From: Paraburkholderia sp. BL25I1N1
GTDB lineage: Bacteria > Pseudomonadota > Gammaproteobacteria > Burkholderiales > Burkholderiaceae
Reading direction: 5' to 3'
Assembly (NCBI RefSeq): GCF_003002025.1
Contig: NZ_PVZB01000047.1
Coordinates: 1 to 37,310 of the forward strand
Length of the DNA: 37,310 nt
In this document: positions 16,130-25,092 of the stretch, one piece after another
Position numbering within the stretch: the first letter of the stretch is position 1
How the letters are laid out: each line of letters starts with the position of its first letter
Position numbers and translations under genes: made by a program
Notes under the pieces: model-generated
Database searches by the model: none
What the model saw: only the letters and a program-made list of their open reading frames with translations
What the model was told of the DNA's origin: nothing

Positions 16130-17109
16130 GTTTCGCTCTCCCTCAAACGCAAAGCGGCGAGACCGGCCAGTGCCAAGGCCGAGAAGCTGGGTGGCGCGGG
16201 CAACGGCGGTCCGCTGAAGATGTTCTGGCTCCAGTTGCGCCAGCCGCCTTGCCGGCGCGCGATGCCGCGCGCGTGAAAGCCCGCGCCGACGAAACCGAGC
16301 GCCGTGGTAGCGCGCAACCAGAAGCGTGTGAACCAGCGCTCGCGCGGCACGGCGAGCGCGGCCTGGGCAAGCAGCACGGCGGCGAGTGGCGGCACCGAGA
16401 CGGGTGCATACATTGCGCGATGCTGGAACGCGCCGCGAAAATGCAGCAGCGCGGCCTCACCCGCTGTGCCGATCAACCCCGCGCTGACCAGCAGACCAAG
16501 CGCGCGCCCGGCCTGCATGCCGAACAATTGCGGATCGTGCGTCGGCTCGTCGCGCAGTTGTTCCGCCACCGCGCCTAGCGCGCCGGAGAGCAACAGCGCC
16601 ATTGGCGCGCCTACCGGCGCGGCGTGAAAGAGGTTGTTCCAGCTCCAGCCGCCGGGACGCTTCGTGACGTTGTACAGATGGAAACCGGTTCCCGCGATGC
16701 CCGCGGCGGCGGCGGCGAGATAGATGGCATGACGCACCTGATGCGTCTGCTGCCGGTGATCGCGTCCGCCATGCAGACCGGCGAGCAAGGACAGCGTGCC
16801 GGAGACGAGCGGCGTGAACATCGCCGGATTGTCGAACGATCCGCGATAGTGCTCCATGGCGCTGTCGGCGAGCACCGAGAGCGCGAGCAGCGCGGAACTG
16901 TGATTGAAACGCTGAGCAGCGGCGATATGCGCTCGAACACGCGGTGTCCGCAGCGCGGGCGATCGGACGGGTCTCGCGAACGCGTCCCTGATTGCACCGA
17001 TCTCCTGCGTGCCAGCCGTTTCGTGCTTCGCCGGACGCAACGCCAGCGCCGCCACGGCGGTCACGCCGGCGACCGCGTACAGCAGGCCCGGAAGTCGTTG
17101 AGAGGTCAT
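16126..17109 (-). CDS. Internally duplicated membrane protein, unknown function
   Basis: I do not recognise a family for this 327-residue hydrophobic protein, which has about seven membrane helices. It contains two copies of one module. Copy 1 has EHYRGSFDNPAMFTP (86-100) and GTGFHLYNVTKRPGGW (140-155). Copy 2 has LHFRGAFQHRAMYAP (222-236) and GAGFHARGIARRQGGW (275-290). The spacing between the two motifs is almost equal (about 54 residues). His87/His223 and His144/His279 are conserved between copies. The start ATG 17109 lies 8 bases after GGGGAA and 13 bases past the preceding stop. It is coupled by ATGA to the subunit 3 gene. The position and paired His residues suggest a membrane anchor, perhaps with haem or quinone contact, for the GMC enzyme; this is inference. 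Confidence 0.82.
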   Translation of the reverse strand: MTSQRLPGLLYAVAGVTAVAALALRPAKHETAGTQEIGAIRDAFARPVRSPALRTPRVRAHIAAAQRFNHSSALLALSVLADSAMEHYRGSFDNPAMFTPLVSGTLSLLAGLHGGRDHRQQTHQVRHAIYLAAAAAGIAGTGFHLYNVTKRPGGWSWNNLFHAAPVGAPMALLLSGALGAVAEQLRDEPTHDPQLFGMQAGRALGLLVSAGLIGTAGEAALLHFRGAFQHRAMYAPVSVPPLAAVLLAQAALAVPRERWFTRFWLRATTALGFVGAGFHARGIARRQGGWRNWSQNIFSGPPLPAPPSFSALALAGLAALRLRESET

Positions 17110-17122
17110 GCGTCGTTCCCCG

Positions 17123-18247
17123 CTATTTGATCTGGTACGAGGTTGCATCGCGGAGTTTGAACTCGAGGCCGCAACCGGGGCGTGTCAGGTCCGGCGCGAT
17201 CGCACCGTTCGCCGCGCGCGGTGCGCCGTCGAACAGCAGCGATTCGATCCGCACGTGATCGTGAAACCACTCCTGATGACGCAGACGCGGCACCGCGCAC
17301 GCAACGTGCAGATGCAGCGCAGGCGCGCAGTGCGCCGACAGCGGCACATGAAACGCGTCGCAAAGCGCCGCAGCCTGCATGAAGCCGGTGATCCCGCCGC
17401 AACGGCTCACGTCGGCCTGCAGGACATCCACGGCTTGCGAGCTGAGCAGATGCCGGAAATCGTCGAGCGTGTAGCCGTATTCGCCGGCGGCGATCTCCAT
17501 GCCGGGCGGCGCGTGTTCGCGCACGAAGCGCAGACCAGATCGCTCGTCCGAGGAAACCGGTTCTTCGAACCATTGCACCTGCTGGTCGATACAGCGCCGC
17601 GCCCAAAGCAAAGCGGTTTGCGGCGTGAACGCGCCGTTGGCGTCGACGAACAGGCCGGCATCGCCGATCGCCGCGCGCGCTGTTTGCACGCGCGCGGGGT
17701 CTTTATCCGGCTCGCTGCCGATCTTGATCTTCACCCAGCGGCAGCCGTCGCGCTCCACCCAGCCGCCTAGCTGCTCGCGTATCTGCTTATCGCTGCAGGT
17801 CGTGAAGCCGCCGCTGCCGTATATCGGCACCGACTCGCGCGCGGCGCCGAGCAGGCGCACGAGCGGCACGTCGAGCAGTTTCGCCTTGAGGTCCCACAGT
17901 GCGCAGTCCACCGCAGAGATAGCCGTGGCGGCGAGACCCGAGCGGCCGAGGTTGCGCACCTGGCGCTGCATGCGGTCCCAGATCGCGCGGATGTCCCACG
18001 CGTCGCGCTGCAAGATGCATTCGCCGAGCGTGTCGCAAATCAGGCCGGTCACACTTTTATCGCTATACGTATAGCCGATTCCGCTTTGGCCGGCCGCATC
18101 CACTTCCACGACGACAAGTGTGGTCGCGTTCCATTCGAACGTGCCGTCGGCTTCCGGCGCATCGGTCGGAATACGGTAAGCATGCGCGCGCACGGCGGTA
18201 ATCGGCGCATGCAGCGCGCCCGTCTGCGGTGGGGCGCGCCTGGTCAT
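17123..18247 (-). CDS. Enolase-superfamily dehydratase (mandelate racemase/muconate lactonizing type)
   Basis: This 374-residue enzyme removes a proton alpha to a carboxylate, usually dehydrating or epimerising a sugar acid. The superfamily residues are visible: Lys173-x-Lys175 (VKIKIG) as the base, metal ligands Asp202 (FVDANGAF), Glu228 (WFEEPV) and Glu256 (AAGEYGY), then QADVSRCGGITG, and His306 (SAHCAP) as a possible second acid/base. The KxK type with SAHCAP is typical of sugar-acid dehydratases in this superfamily. The open frame extends upstream to 18922, but the ATG at 18247 overlaps the upstream stop by ATGA and matches family length. Acting before or after the GMC dehydrogenase on a sugar acid would be consistent with the operon. 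Confidence 0.92.
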   Translation of the reverse strand: MTRRAPPQTGALHAPITAVRAHAYRIPTDAPEADGTFEWNATTLVVVEVDAAGQSGIGYTYSDKSVTGLICDTLGECILQRDAWDIRAIWDRMQRQVRNLGRSGLAATAISAVDCALWDLKAKLLDVPLVRLLGAARESVPIYGSGGFTTCSDKQIREQLGGWVERDGCRWVKIKIGSEPDKDPARVQTARAAIGDAGLFVDANGAFTPQTALLWARRCIDQQVQWFEEPVSSDERSGLRFVREHAPPGMEIAAGEYGYTLDDFRHLLSSQAVDVLQADVSRCGGITGFMQAAALCDAFHVPLSAHCAPALHLHVACAVPRLRHQEWFHDHVRIESLLFDGAPRAANGAIAPDLTRPGCGLEFKLRDATSYQIK

Positions 18248-20076
18248 TTGCCGTGATGACCGGGCAACACGGCGCCGAGCACCTGCTTCGCCGTTTCCAC
18301 GATCACGTTGCCTTCGTTCGGATCGCCCTTCATCAGCGTCGAGGCAAATGCCTTGGCCTGCCCGAGCGTGATATGCGGTGGCAACGGTGCGATGTTTGGA
18401 TCGGCCTTGACTTCGATCACGACGGGGCGGTCCGAGGCCAGCGCCTGGTCCCATGCGGCGCCCATCTGTTCTTCGTTGTCGACGTAGATGCCTTTCAGGC
18501 CGATTAACTCCGCGAACTTGTGATACGGCACCGACGGAATATCCTGCGACGCCTCGTATTTCGGCTCGCCTTCCATGACACGCTGCTCCCAGGTGACCTG
18601 ATTGAGATCGCAGTTGTTCAGCACCATGCAGATCCAGCGTGGATCGGCCCAGTCTTTCCAGTACTTCGATACGGTGATCAGCTCCGCCATGTTGTTCATC
18701 TGCATCGCGCCGTCGCCGACCAGCGCGATCACCGGGCGCTCGGAAAACGCAAATTTGGCGGCAATAGCATATGGAACGGCCGCACCCATCGATGCGAGTC
18801 CACCCGACAGCGAGCACATCATGCCGCGCTGCACCTTGAGGTCGCGCGCGTACCAGTTCGCGCAGGAACCCGAATCGCTCGTGACAATGGCGTTCGCGGG
18901 AATGCGTTTGGACAGTTCCCAAACGGTGCGCTGCGGATTGACTGCGTCTTTGCCCGCCCCGTGTGCGCGCTTATCGAGCGTTTTCCACCAATCGGCGGTC
19001 CAGCCTTCAATCTTCTTACGCCACGTGCGATCCTTCTTTTCTTCGAGCAGCGGCAGCAGCGCGCGGAGCGTTTCCGCACTGTCGCCGACGAGATTCACTT
19101 CCATCGGATAGCGCAGGCTCAGCATGTCGGCCTTCACATCGATCTGCACGCCCCGCGCTTCGCCTTCTTTTGGCAAGAACTCCGAGTAGGGGAAACCCGA
19201 GCCGATCATCAGCAGCGTGTCGCATTCCATCATGAGGTCGTAACTCGGCTTGGTGCCGAGCAGACCGATCGAGCCGGTGACCCACGGCAGATCGTCGGGC
19301 AGCACGGCCTTGCCGAGCAACGCCTTGGCGACACCCGCTCCGAGTTTTTCGGCGACGGCGATGACTTCGTCCGTGGCATGAAGCGCGCCCGCTCCGACGA
19401 GTATCGCCACCTTCTTGCCAGCGTTGAGCACGTTCGCGGCTTGCTGTAGATCGTCCGGGAAAGGCACGATGCGCGGCGCGCGATAGCCAACGCCCGAATG
19501 AAGCGTGCCGTGTTTGCGCGCGGGCGCTTCATAAGGGGCGTCCTGCAAGTCGTTAGGCAGGATCATCGCTGTTACTTTGCGTTCCGAAAGCGCGGTGCGC
19601 ACGGCGCGGTCCACGATATGACGCACCTGCGCGGGCACCGAAGCCTGTTCGACGAATGCGCCGGCGACGTCCTTGAACAACGAAAGCAGGTCGAGTTCCT
19701 GCTGATAGTGACCGCCCAGCGCAGCCCGTGCCTGCTGGCCCGCAATGGCGAGCACCGGCATATGATCCATTCGTGCGTCATAAAGTCCGGTAATCAGATG
19801 CGACGCACCTGGACCTGAGGTGGCAATGCACACGCCCAGCTCGCCAGTGAATTTTGCATGCGCGGATGCCATGAAGGCTGCCATTTCTTCATGGCGGACC
19901 TGAATGAATTCGATGGGCTGCGTCGGATTGCCCGACTTCGATTTTTTCGCCTCTGATTGTGCGCGGTTGAGTGCGCCGAATACGCCGTTGATGCCGTCGC
20001 CGGGATAGCCATAAATGCGGCGGACGCCCCACGCATGCAATCGTTCAATGATGAAATCGCCGACAGTTTGTGCCAT
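18244..20076 (-). CDS. Thiamine pyrophosphate enzyme, pyruvate oxidase/acetolactate synthase family
   Basis: This is a 610-residue ThDP-dependent enzyme of the POX/AHAS type. The N-terminal PYR domain has YGYPGDGINGVF and catalytic Glu in RHEEMAAFMA. SGPGASHLITGLYDA and the central domain (ILVGAGAL) follow. The C-terminal PP domain has the metal/ThDP motif GDGAMQMNNMAEL, ending in LNNCDLNQ. It resembles PoxB-like pyruvate dehydrogenases/oxidases and uncharacterised 'TPP-requiring' proteins; the substrate is unsure. The chosen ATG (20076) is preceded by AGGAG; the frame is open to 20193. It is the first gene of the operon and overlaps the dehydratase start by ATGA. A role in cleaving or decarboxylating a keto acid made by the dehydratase is possible. 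Confidence 0.92.
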   Translation of the reverse strand: MAQTVGDFIIERLHAWGVRRIYGYPGDGINGVFGALNRAQSEAKKSKSGNPTQPIEFIQVRHEEMAAFMASAHAKFTGELGVCIATSGPGASHLITGLYDARMDHMPVLAIAGQQARAALGGHYQQELDLLSLFKDVAGAFVEQASVPAQVRHIVDRAVRTALSERKVTAMILPNDLQDAPYEAPARKHGTLHSGVGYRAPRIVPFPDDLQQAANVLNAGKKVAILVGAGALHATDEVIAVAEKLGAGVAKALLGKAVLPDDLPWVTGSIGLLGTKPSYDLMMECDTLLMIGSGFPYSEFLPKEGEARGVQIDVKADMLSLRYPMEVNLVGDSAETLRALLPLLEEKKDRTWRKKIEGWTADWWKTLDKRAHGAGKDAVNPQRTVWELSKRIPANAIVTSDSGSCANWYARDLKVQRGMMCSLSGGLASMGAAVPYAIAAKFAFSERPVIALVGDGAMQMNNMAELITVSKYWKDWADPRWICMVLNNCDLNQVTWEQRVMEGEPKYEASQDIPSVPYHKFAELIGLKGIYVDNEEQMGAAWDQALASDRPVVIEVKADPNIAPLPPHITLGQAKAFASTLMKGDPNEGNVIVETAKQVLGAVLPGHHGK

Positions 20077-20313
20077 GGACTGCTCCTGAAAAAGTCCTCT
20101 TTGCAGTGTCCAGCCGCAAACGCCGTACCGCTGTCTTTCAGTCGGTAATGCTGAACTGCTCCTCGCTCTCCTCCTATAAGCGAGCGTTATCAACGTGAGC
20201 GAGACGCGAACGGATAGCCGAGCGAGGTCCGCTTATTGCTGACGCCTCGGAAGTGGAGCAGGTCTTCAACGCGTGTGGAGTTGCTCGCACGCTGAACCGA
20301 TGGAGATAACGGC

Positions 20314-21312
20314 ATGAGCAAGGTCGCGGTCATTACCGGCGCTAGCGCGGGCGTCGGGCGAGCCGCTGTCGAGGAATTTGCGCGGCATGGATACGATGTG
20401 GGGCTCCTCGCGCGCGACGCCGCCCGTCTGGAACGCGCCGCCGCCGAACTGCAAACGGCCTATGGCGTGCGTGCGCTCGACATTCCCACTGACGTGGCCG
20501 ATTCGGCAGCAGTGGCGTCTGCGGCTGCCCGCGTCGAACAGGAACTCGGACCGATCGACGTGTGGGTCAACGTTGCGATGGCGACGGTCTTTGCACCGGT
20601 GTCGGCGCTCACCGCGCGAGAGTTCGAACGCGGCACACAGGTCACGTATCTGGGCCAGGTGCATGGCACGATGGCGGCGCTCGCGCGCATGCGCACTCGA
20701 AATCGCGGCACCATTGTGAATGTCGGCTCCGCGCTCGGTTACCGATCCGTGCCGCTCCAGTCCATTTACTGCGGTGCGAAATTCGCCGTGCGTGGCTTTA
20801 CCGACGCGTTGCGCTCCGAAATCATCCACGACCGGCTGAACGTTCATCTGACCATGGTCGATTTGCCCGCCGTCAATACGCCGCAATTCGACTGGGCGCT
20901 CAACAAGATGGGACGAAAAGCCCAGCCCGTTGCGCCGATTTTCCAGCCGGAAGTGGCGGCGCGCGCGATCTTCTTCGCGGCGACGCATCGCCGCAGGCAA
21001 GTCTGGATAGGGTTCTCCACGGTCAAGGCGATTCTTGCGAACCGGATTGCGCCGGGATGGATCGACAAATATCTGGCGAAGGCAGGCTACGACGGCCAGC
21101 TTACCGATGAGCTGTTGGAACCGGATACGCCGGGCAATCTGTTCGATCCGATACCGGGCGCTTACGGCGCACATGGCCGCTTCGACAGTCAGTCGAGAGC
21201 AACCAGTTGGGAAATGCTGACGAGTCGGCATCGCAACGCCTTCTGGGCGCTGGCCGGCATCGGTGTCGTGAGTGGCCTGAGTTTCCTGGCGAGCAGAAAG
21301 AGAAGAACATGA
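20314..21312 (+). CDS. SDR-family oxidoreductase with C-terminal membrane helix
   Basis: This is a 332-residue short-chain dehydrogenase. The NAD(P) motif is TGASAGVGRA (residues 8-17). The usual NNAG motif reads VNVAMAT, which is divergent. The catalytic Ser lies in NVGSALGYRS and Tyr-x3-Lys in IYCGAK. After the SDR core a C-terminal extension ends in a hydrophobic helix (FWALAGIGVVSGLSFLA) with a basic tail, which should tether it to the inner membrane. A ribosome site GGAGA precedes the ATG. It is 21 bases before the GH15 gene and probably co-transcribed. It diverges from the TPP operon; the 237-base gap at 20077-20313 should hold both promoters, but I see no clear consensus. Confidence 0.9.
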   Translation: MSKVAVITGASAGVGRAAVEEFARHGYDVGLLARDAARLERAAAELQTAYGVRALDIPTDVADSAAVASAAARVEQELGPIDVWVNVAMATVFAPVSALTAREFERGTQVTYLGQVHGTMAALARMRTRNRGTIVNVGSALGYRSVPLQSIYCGAKFAVRGFTDALRSEIIHDRLNVHLTMVDLPAVNTPQFDWALNKMGRKAQPVAPIFQPEVAARAIFFAATHRRRQVWIGFSTVKAILANRIAPGWIDKYLAKAGYDGQLTDELLEPDTPGNLFDPIPGAYGAHGRFDSQSRATSWEMLTSRHRNAFWALAGIGVVSGLSFLASRKRRT

Positions 21313-21333
21313 AACCTTTGCAAGGCGGGAAAA

Positions 21334-23121
21334 GTGAGCCGGCCGATTGAAGATTATGCACTGCTGGGCGATGGCGACACAGCCGCATTGCTGAGCAGGG
21401 ACGGCACTATCGACTGGCTCTGCTGGCCGCGGTTTGACGGCGACGCCTGCTTTGCCTCCCTGCTCGGCAAGGAAGAACACGGGCAATGGTCTCTCGCGCC
21501 GGCTCAGGCGCCCGGCGCGGTGCTGGCGCGCAGTCGTCGGTATCAGGACGACACGCTTGTCATGGAAACCGACTTGTGCACGGCGAGCGGCGAAGTGCGA
21601 ATCATCGATTTCATGCCTGTAAATAAGGCGTTTTCTTCGATCGTACGCATCGTCGTTGGGCTGAGTGGGAGCGTGGCCATGCGCAGTTGCGTGCGCTTGC
21701 GCTTCGACTACGGCGCGCTTGCGCCGTGGCTCGAAATGTCCGGCGACGATGTCATCGCCAAGGTCGGGCCCGATCTGGTGGTTTTGCGCGCGCCCGTAAA
21801 GCTTCGCATAGAAGGAGAGTCGGTCGAGGCGCGATTCAACGTAACGGCAGAGCAGCGCATAGCGTTCGTCATGAGCTACGGGCAATCGCACGAGCCGCTT
21901 CCAGCATCGATCGACGCGGAAGCGGCGCTCACTTCGACGCAACATTTCTGGCGCGACTGGATCGGCCGCTTCGACGACGGCAAGACGCACTGGCCGCGTC
22001 AGGTTCGCCGCTCGCTGATCACGTTGAAGGCGCTGATTCATCGGCACAGCGGTGCGCTCGTTGCCGCGCCGACCACCTCGTTGCCCGAAGCGCCCGGCGG
22101 CGAGATGAACTGGGACTACCGTTACTGCTGGCTGCGCGATGCGAGTTTCACGATGACCGCGTTGCTCAACGCCGGCTATCACGAAGAGGCGCAGGACTGG
22201 CGGGACTGGCTGTTACGCGCGATTGCGGGCTCGCCGGACAAAATGCGGATCATGTATCGGGTGGATGGCGGACGCCGTTTGCCGGAACGGAGCGTGAACT
22301 CGTTGCCCGGTTACCGTTTCGCCACGCCGGTGCGTATCGGCAATGCCGCTTCCAGCCAGCATCAGCTAGACGTGTACGGCGAGGTAATCGAGTGTCTCGA
22401 TCTGGCTAGTCGCGGCGGGCTTGCACCGTGTGAGCAGGAATTCGTCGTGGAGTACAAGCTGATCGAGCACGTCGAATCGATCTGGCAGAACGCGGGCTCG
22501 GGCATGTGGGAGTCGCGCACAAAACCACGCCATTACACGTATTCGAAGGTGCTGGCATGGGTCGCCCTCGACCGCTTTGTCAAACGCCACGAAACGCGAG
22601 GCATGGTGAGCACGGCCATGGTGGAACGGATCAGCGCATTGCGCGACACCGTGCACGAGGAAATCTGCCGCGAGGCATGGAACGCGGGCCTGGGCACCTT
22701 CACCCAGCACTATGGAACCCATGCAATCGATGCAAGCATATTGCTGCTGCCGCTGGTCGGCTTTCTTCCCGTCGACGACCCGCGCATGGCGTCCACTATC
22801 GCCACCATCGAGCGCGAGTTGAGCGAGGGTGACCTGATTCGCCGTAAGAAGCCCGTGACGGACGGACCGAACGAGGGCGTGTTCCTCGCATGCTCGTGCT
22901 GGATGGCGGAGTGCATGCAATTGCAAGGCCGCCAGCAGGATGCGCGGGCGCAGTTCGAACGGGTACTCGCTGTTGCCAACGACCTCGGCCTGCTCGCGGA
23001 AGAGTACGACGTACCGGGCCGCCACCTCGCAGGCAACTTCCCGCAGGCGCTCAGCCACCTTGCTCTCGTCAACGCGGCTCTTGCACTCAGTGGTCCGACG
23101 CTAAGGCGTGGCGATTACTAG
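21334..23121 (+). CDS. Glycoside hydrolase family 15 (glucoamylase/trehalase-like) protein
   Basis: GH15 enzymes hydrolyse alpha-glucosides by inversion; bacterial proteins of this shape often act on trehalose or maltosides. The 595-residue protein starts with GTG (SRPIEDYALLGDGDTAAL) after GGCGGGA. The N-terminal beta-sandwich includes GTIDWLCWPRFD. The (alpha/alpha)6 barrel has GGEMNWDYRYCWLRDASFT, GMWESRTKPRHYTYSK and, near the C-terminus, LLAEEYDVPGRHLAGNFPQA. Catalytic glutamates are expected near WESR and in AEEYD. No signal peptide is seen, so it is likely cytoplasmic. The 3' end overlaps the convergent UXS-like gene by 35 bases. It is paired with the SDR upstream, in an arrangement suggesting osmolyte or storage-sugar metabolism. 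Confidence 0.92.
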   Translation: MSRPIEDYALLGDGDTAALLSRDGTIDWLCWPRFDGDACFASLLGKEEHGQWSLAPAQAPGAVLARSRRYQDDTLVMETDLCTASGEVRIIDFMPVNKAFSSIVRIVVGLSGSVAMRSCVRLRFDYGALAPWLEMSGDDVIAKVGPDLVVLRAPVKLRIEGESVEARFNVTAEQRIAFVMSYGQSHEPLPASIDAEAALTSTQHFWRDWIGRFDDGKTHWPRQVRRSLITLKALIHRHSGALVAAPTTSLPEAPGGEMNWDYRYCWLRDASFTMTALLNAGYHEEAQDWRDWLLRAIAGSPDKMRIMYRVDGGRRLPERSVNSLPGYRFATPVRIGNAASSQHQLDVYGEVIECLDLASRGGLAPCEQEFVVEYKLIEHVESIWQNAGSGMWESRTKPRHYTYSKVLAWVALDRFVKRHETRGMVSTAMVERISALRDTVHEEICREAWNAGLGTFTQHYGTHAIDASILLLPLVGFLPVDDPRMASTIATIERELSEGDLIRRKKPVTDGPNEGVFLACSCWMAECMQLQGRQQDARAQFERVLAVANDLGLLAEEYDVPGRHLAGNFPQALSHLALVNAALALSGPTLRRGDY

Positions 23122-24097
23122 CGTGTCCGAGTAAGGGCGCGACGCCGGCTTCGATACGCGCGCGGAAATAGCGTGCGGTCAGCGCGAGGCCGTCGTCCAG
23201 CGACGTGCGTGGCTGCCAGCCGAGCAACTCGCGGGCACGTGTGATATCAGGCTGTCGATGCGACGGGTCGTCGGCGGGAAGAGGCCGCATTTCGAGCGGC
23301 GAATTTGAAGCAGTGATCGCCACGATGCGCTGCGCGATCTCGCGCATGCTGACTTCATGAGGATTGCCGAGGTTCACGGGTGCGTCGAGATCCTCTTCCG
23401 TGTTCATCAAGCGGATAAAGGCGTCGATCATGTCGTCCACGTAACAGAAAGAGCGCGTCTGCGAGCCGTCGCCGTAAAGCGTGATCGGTTCGCCCCGCAA
23501 GGCTTGCATCATGAAATTGGAGATCACGCGGCCATCGGCCGGATGCGTGCGTGGTCCGTACGTGTTGAAAATGCGCGCGATGCGGACCGACAGACCATGC
23601 TGGCGCCTGTAGTCCATGAACAGCGTCTCCGCACAACGTTTGCCTTCGTCGTAGCAGGAGCGCGGGCCGATCGGGTTAACATGACCCCAGTAGCCTTCGG
23701 GCTGTGGGTGCACGCGTGCATCGCCGTAGACTTCGCTCGTCGATGCCTGGAAGATTTTCGCCTTCACGCGTTTGGCGAGGCCGAGCAGATTGATCGCGCC
23801 GTGTACGCTGGTCTTCGTGGTCTGCACCGGATCGTGCTGGTAGTGAATCGGCGAAGCAGGGCACGCGAGGTTATAAATCTCATCGACTTCCACATAGAGC
23901 GGGAACGTCACGTCGTGGCGCATCAATTCGAAATTGGCGCAGTCGAGCAGATGCGCGATATTGTCCTTCGTTCCAGTGTAGAAGTTGTCGACGCACAGCA
24001 CATCGTGGCCTTGCGTCACGAGCCGTTCACACAAATGCGAGCCGAGAAATCCGGCGCCACCGGTAACCAGAATCCGCTTGCGGGTCAATTCTTTCAT
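23087..24097 (-). CDS. UDP-glucuronate decarboxylase-like NAD-dependent epimerase (UXS type)
   Basis: UXS enzymes convert UDP-glucuronate to UDP-xylose with bound NAD. The 336-residue protein has LVTGGAGFLGSHLCERL (NAD motif), CVDNFYTGTKDNI and ACPASPIHYQ, a stretch typical of UXS. It also has STSEVYGDA and the Tyr-x3-Lys motif in SCYDEGKRCAE, then RIFNTYGPR. The combination of SCYDEGKR and PASPIHYQ strongly favours UDP-xylose synthase over other epimerases. The ATG at 24097 was chosen over the upstream one because family similarity starts there (MKELTRKRILVTGG). It is the last gene of the glycan operon, 38 bases after the preceding stop, and would supply a nucleotide sugar donor. Confidence 0.91.
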   Translation of the reverse strand: MKELTRKRILVTGGAGFLGSHLCERLVTQGHDVLCVDNFYTGTKDNIAHLLDCANFELMRHDVTFPLYVEVDEIYNLACPASPIHYQHDPVQTTKTSVHGAINLLGLAKRVKAKIFQASTSEVYGDARVHPQPEGYWGHVNPIGPRSCYDEGKRCAETLFMDYRRQHGLSVRIARIFNTYGPRTHPADGRVISNFMMQALRGEPITLYGDGSQTRSFCYVDDMIDAFIRLMNTEEDLDAPVNLGNPHEVSMREIAQRIVAITASNSPLEMRPLPADDPSHRQPDITRARELLGWQPRTSLDDGLALTARYFRARIEAGVAPLLGHASNRHALASDH

Positions 24098-24135
24098 AAT
24101 GCGTGGTCCTTGCTTGAAGTGCGGTGGACGGCGAA

Positions 24136-25092
24136 TCAAGCGGTTACCTGTAAGAGCGTGTCGTGCCAGTCCTGCGCGAAACGGTCGATATGAAAGCGCT
24201 CCAGTGCGGTGCGCCGCGCGCCTTCGCCAAGCCGCCGTGCTTCGGCGGGATTGCGCAGCAGCGAGGTCATGATATCCACCAGCGCGTCGACGTCGGTGTG
24301 AATAAAGCCGTTTTCGCCGTTGCGTATCACCGTGGCGAGTTCGGTGGTGGCGAGACCGATAATGGGCATGCCGATCGTCATCGCCTCCACGATGGCAAGG
24401 CCAAGACTGGTCCAGCGAATCGGATTAAAGAAAAAACGGTAGCGCGCGCTGAATGCCGCCAGATCGAGATTGCCGATCTCGCCGATTCCACCCAGCCGCT
24501 CTGCGTCCATGCCCACGAGATCGAGCGGGACACGCGTACGCGCCTCGGTGAAAACGTCCGCGCCGAGCCGGCGCCCGCGCTGGGCGAGATGATTGACCAC
24601 GACAATGCCGCGTTCGAGTTCGCCGCTGTAACGCACGTTATGGGGAACGACGACACCGTGCTCGATAACACGCGTGGGCGTAACGCCCGAGTCCCACATG
24701 AGCCGGTTGAAGTGCGTGACGTGAACCAGCAAAGTGTGAGGATCCTCGACCCAGTGCATTTGCTGGAAAGGGATCTCCTGCGGTGGATCGTGCTCGATAT
24801 AGACGCGCGGCATGCGCTGCTGCGCCGGGCTCAACAACTGCTCCCTGTCGGTTTCCCAATGGCTTTTGTGCTGATACAGCACCACGTCGAACTGCGCGTT
24901 GGCCACTTCGTCGGCACTGATCTCATGCACGTTGTCGTCCCACGGCAGTACGCCGACTTTGCCCGCGTAACCGGGCGGATTACCTGGCTTCGTTACGACA
25001 TAAAAGTCGTGCGGCGTCTGGGTCAGGTAGTAAAGGTAGTTGCCGTGGACGTGCCACGTCAGAACGCGTAGCCGACGGCAGTTACGCGGCAT
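24136..25092 (-). CDS. Glycosyltransferase, GT4-like (GT-B fold)
   Basis: This is a 318-residue protein starting MPRNCRRLRVLTWHVHGNYL after GAGGAA. It looks like a GT-B glycosyltransferase. The C-terminal half carries FFFNPIRWTSLGLAIVEAM followed by GMPIIGLATTELA and NGENGFI, the donor-binding E-x7-E-like region of GT4 enzymes. The N-terminal half is divergent (YLTQTPHDFYVVTKPG), so the acceptor is not predictable. It overlaps the 3' end of the GT9 gene by 11 bases and precedes the UXS-like gene. It may use UDP-xylose from that enzyme, by inference. Confidence 0.87.
   Translation of the reverse strand: MPRNCRRLRVLTWHVHGNYLYYLTQTPHDFYVVTKPGNPPGYAGKVGVLPWDDNVHEISADEVANAQFDVVLYQHKSHWETDREQLLSPAQQRMPRVYIEHDPPQEIPFQQMHWVEDPHTLLVHVTHFNRLMWDSGVTPTRVIEHGVVVPHNVRYSGELERGIVVVNHLAQRGRRLGADVFTEARTRVPLDLVGMDAERLGGIGEIGNLDLAAFSARYRFFFNPIRWTSLGLAIVEAMTIGMPIIGLATTELATVIRNGENGFIHTDVDALVDIMTSLLRNPAEARRLGEGARRTALERFHIDRFAQDWHDTLLQVTA

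Noticed and set aside
18248..18922. Extension of the dehydratase frame far upstream
   Set aside because: It would overlap most of the C-terminus of the TPP enzyme, has no homology, and the ATG overlapping the upstream stop fits the family length.
20077..20313. Promoters in the divergent gap between the TPP operon and the SDR gene
   Set aside because: Promoters must be here, but no convincing -35/-10 or -24/-12 pair stood out on either strand.
20266..22182. A 638-codon open frame on the minus strand
   Set aside because: It is the antisense of the SDR and GH15 genes. The composition is that of a GC-rich shadow frame and no family motif is seen.
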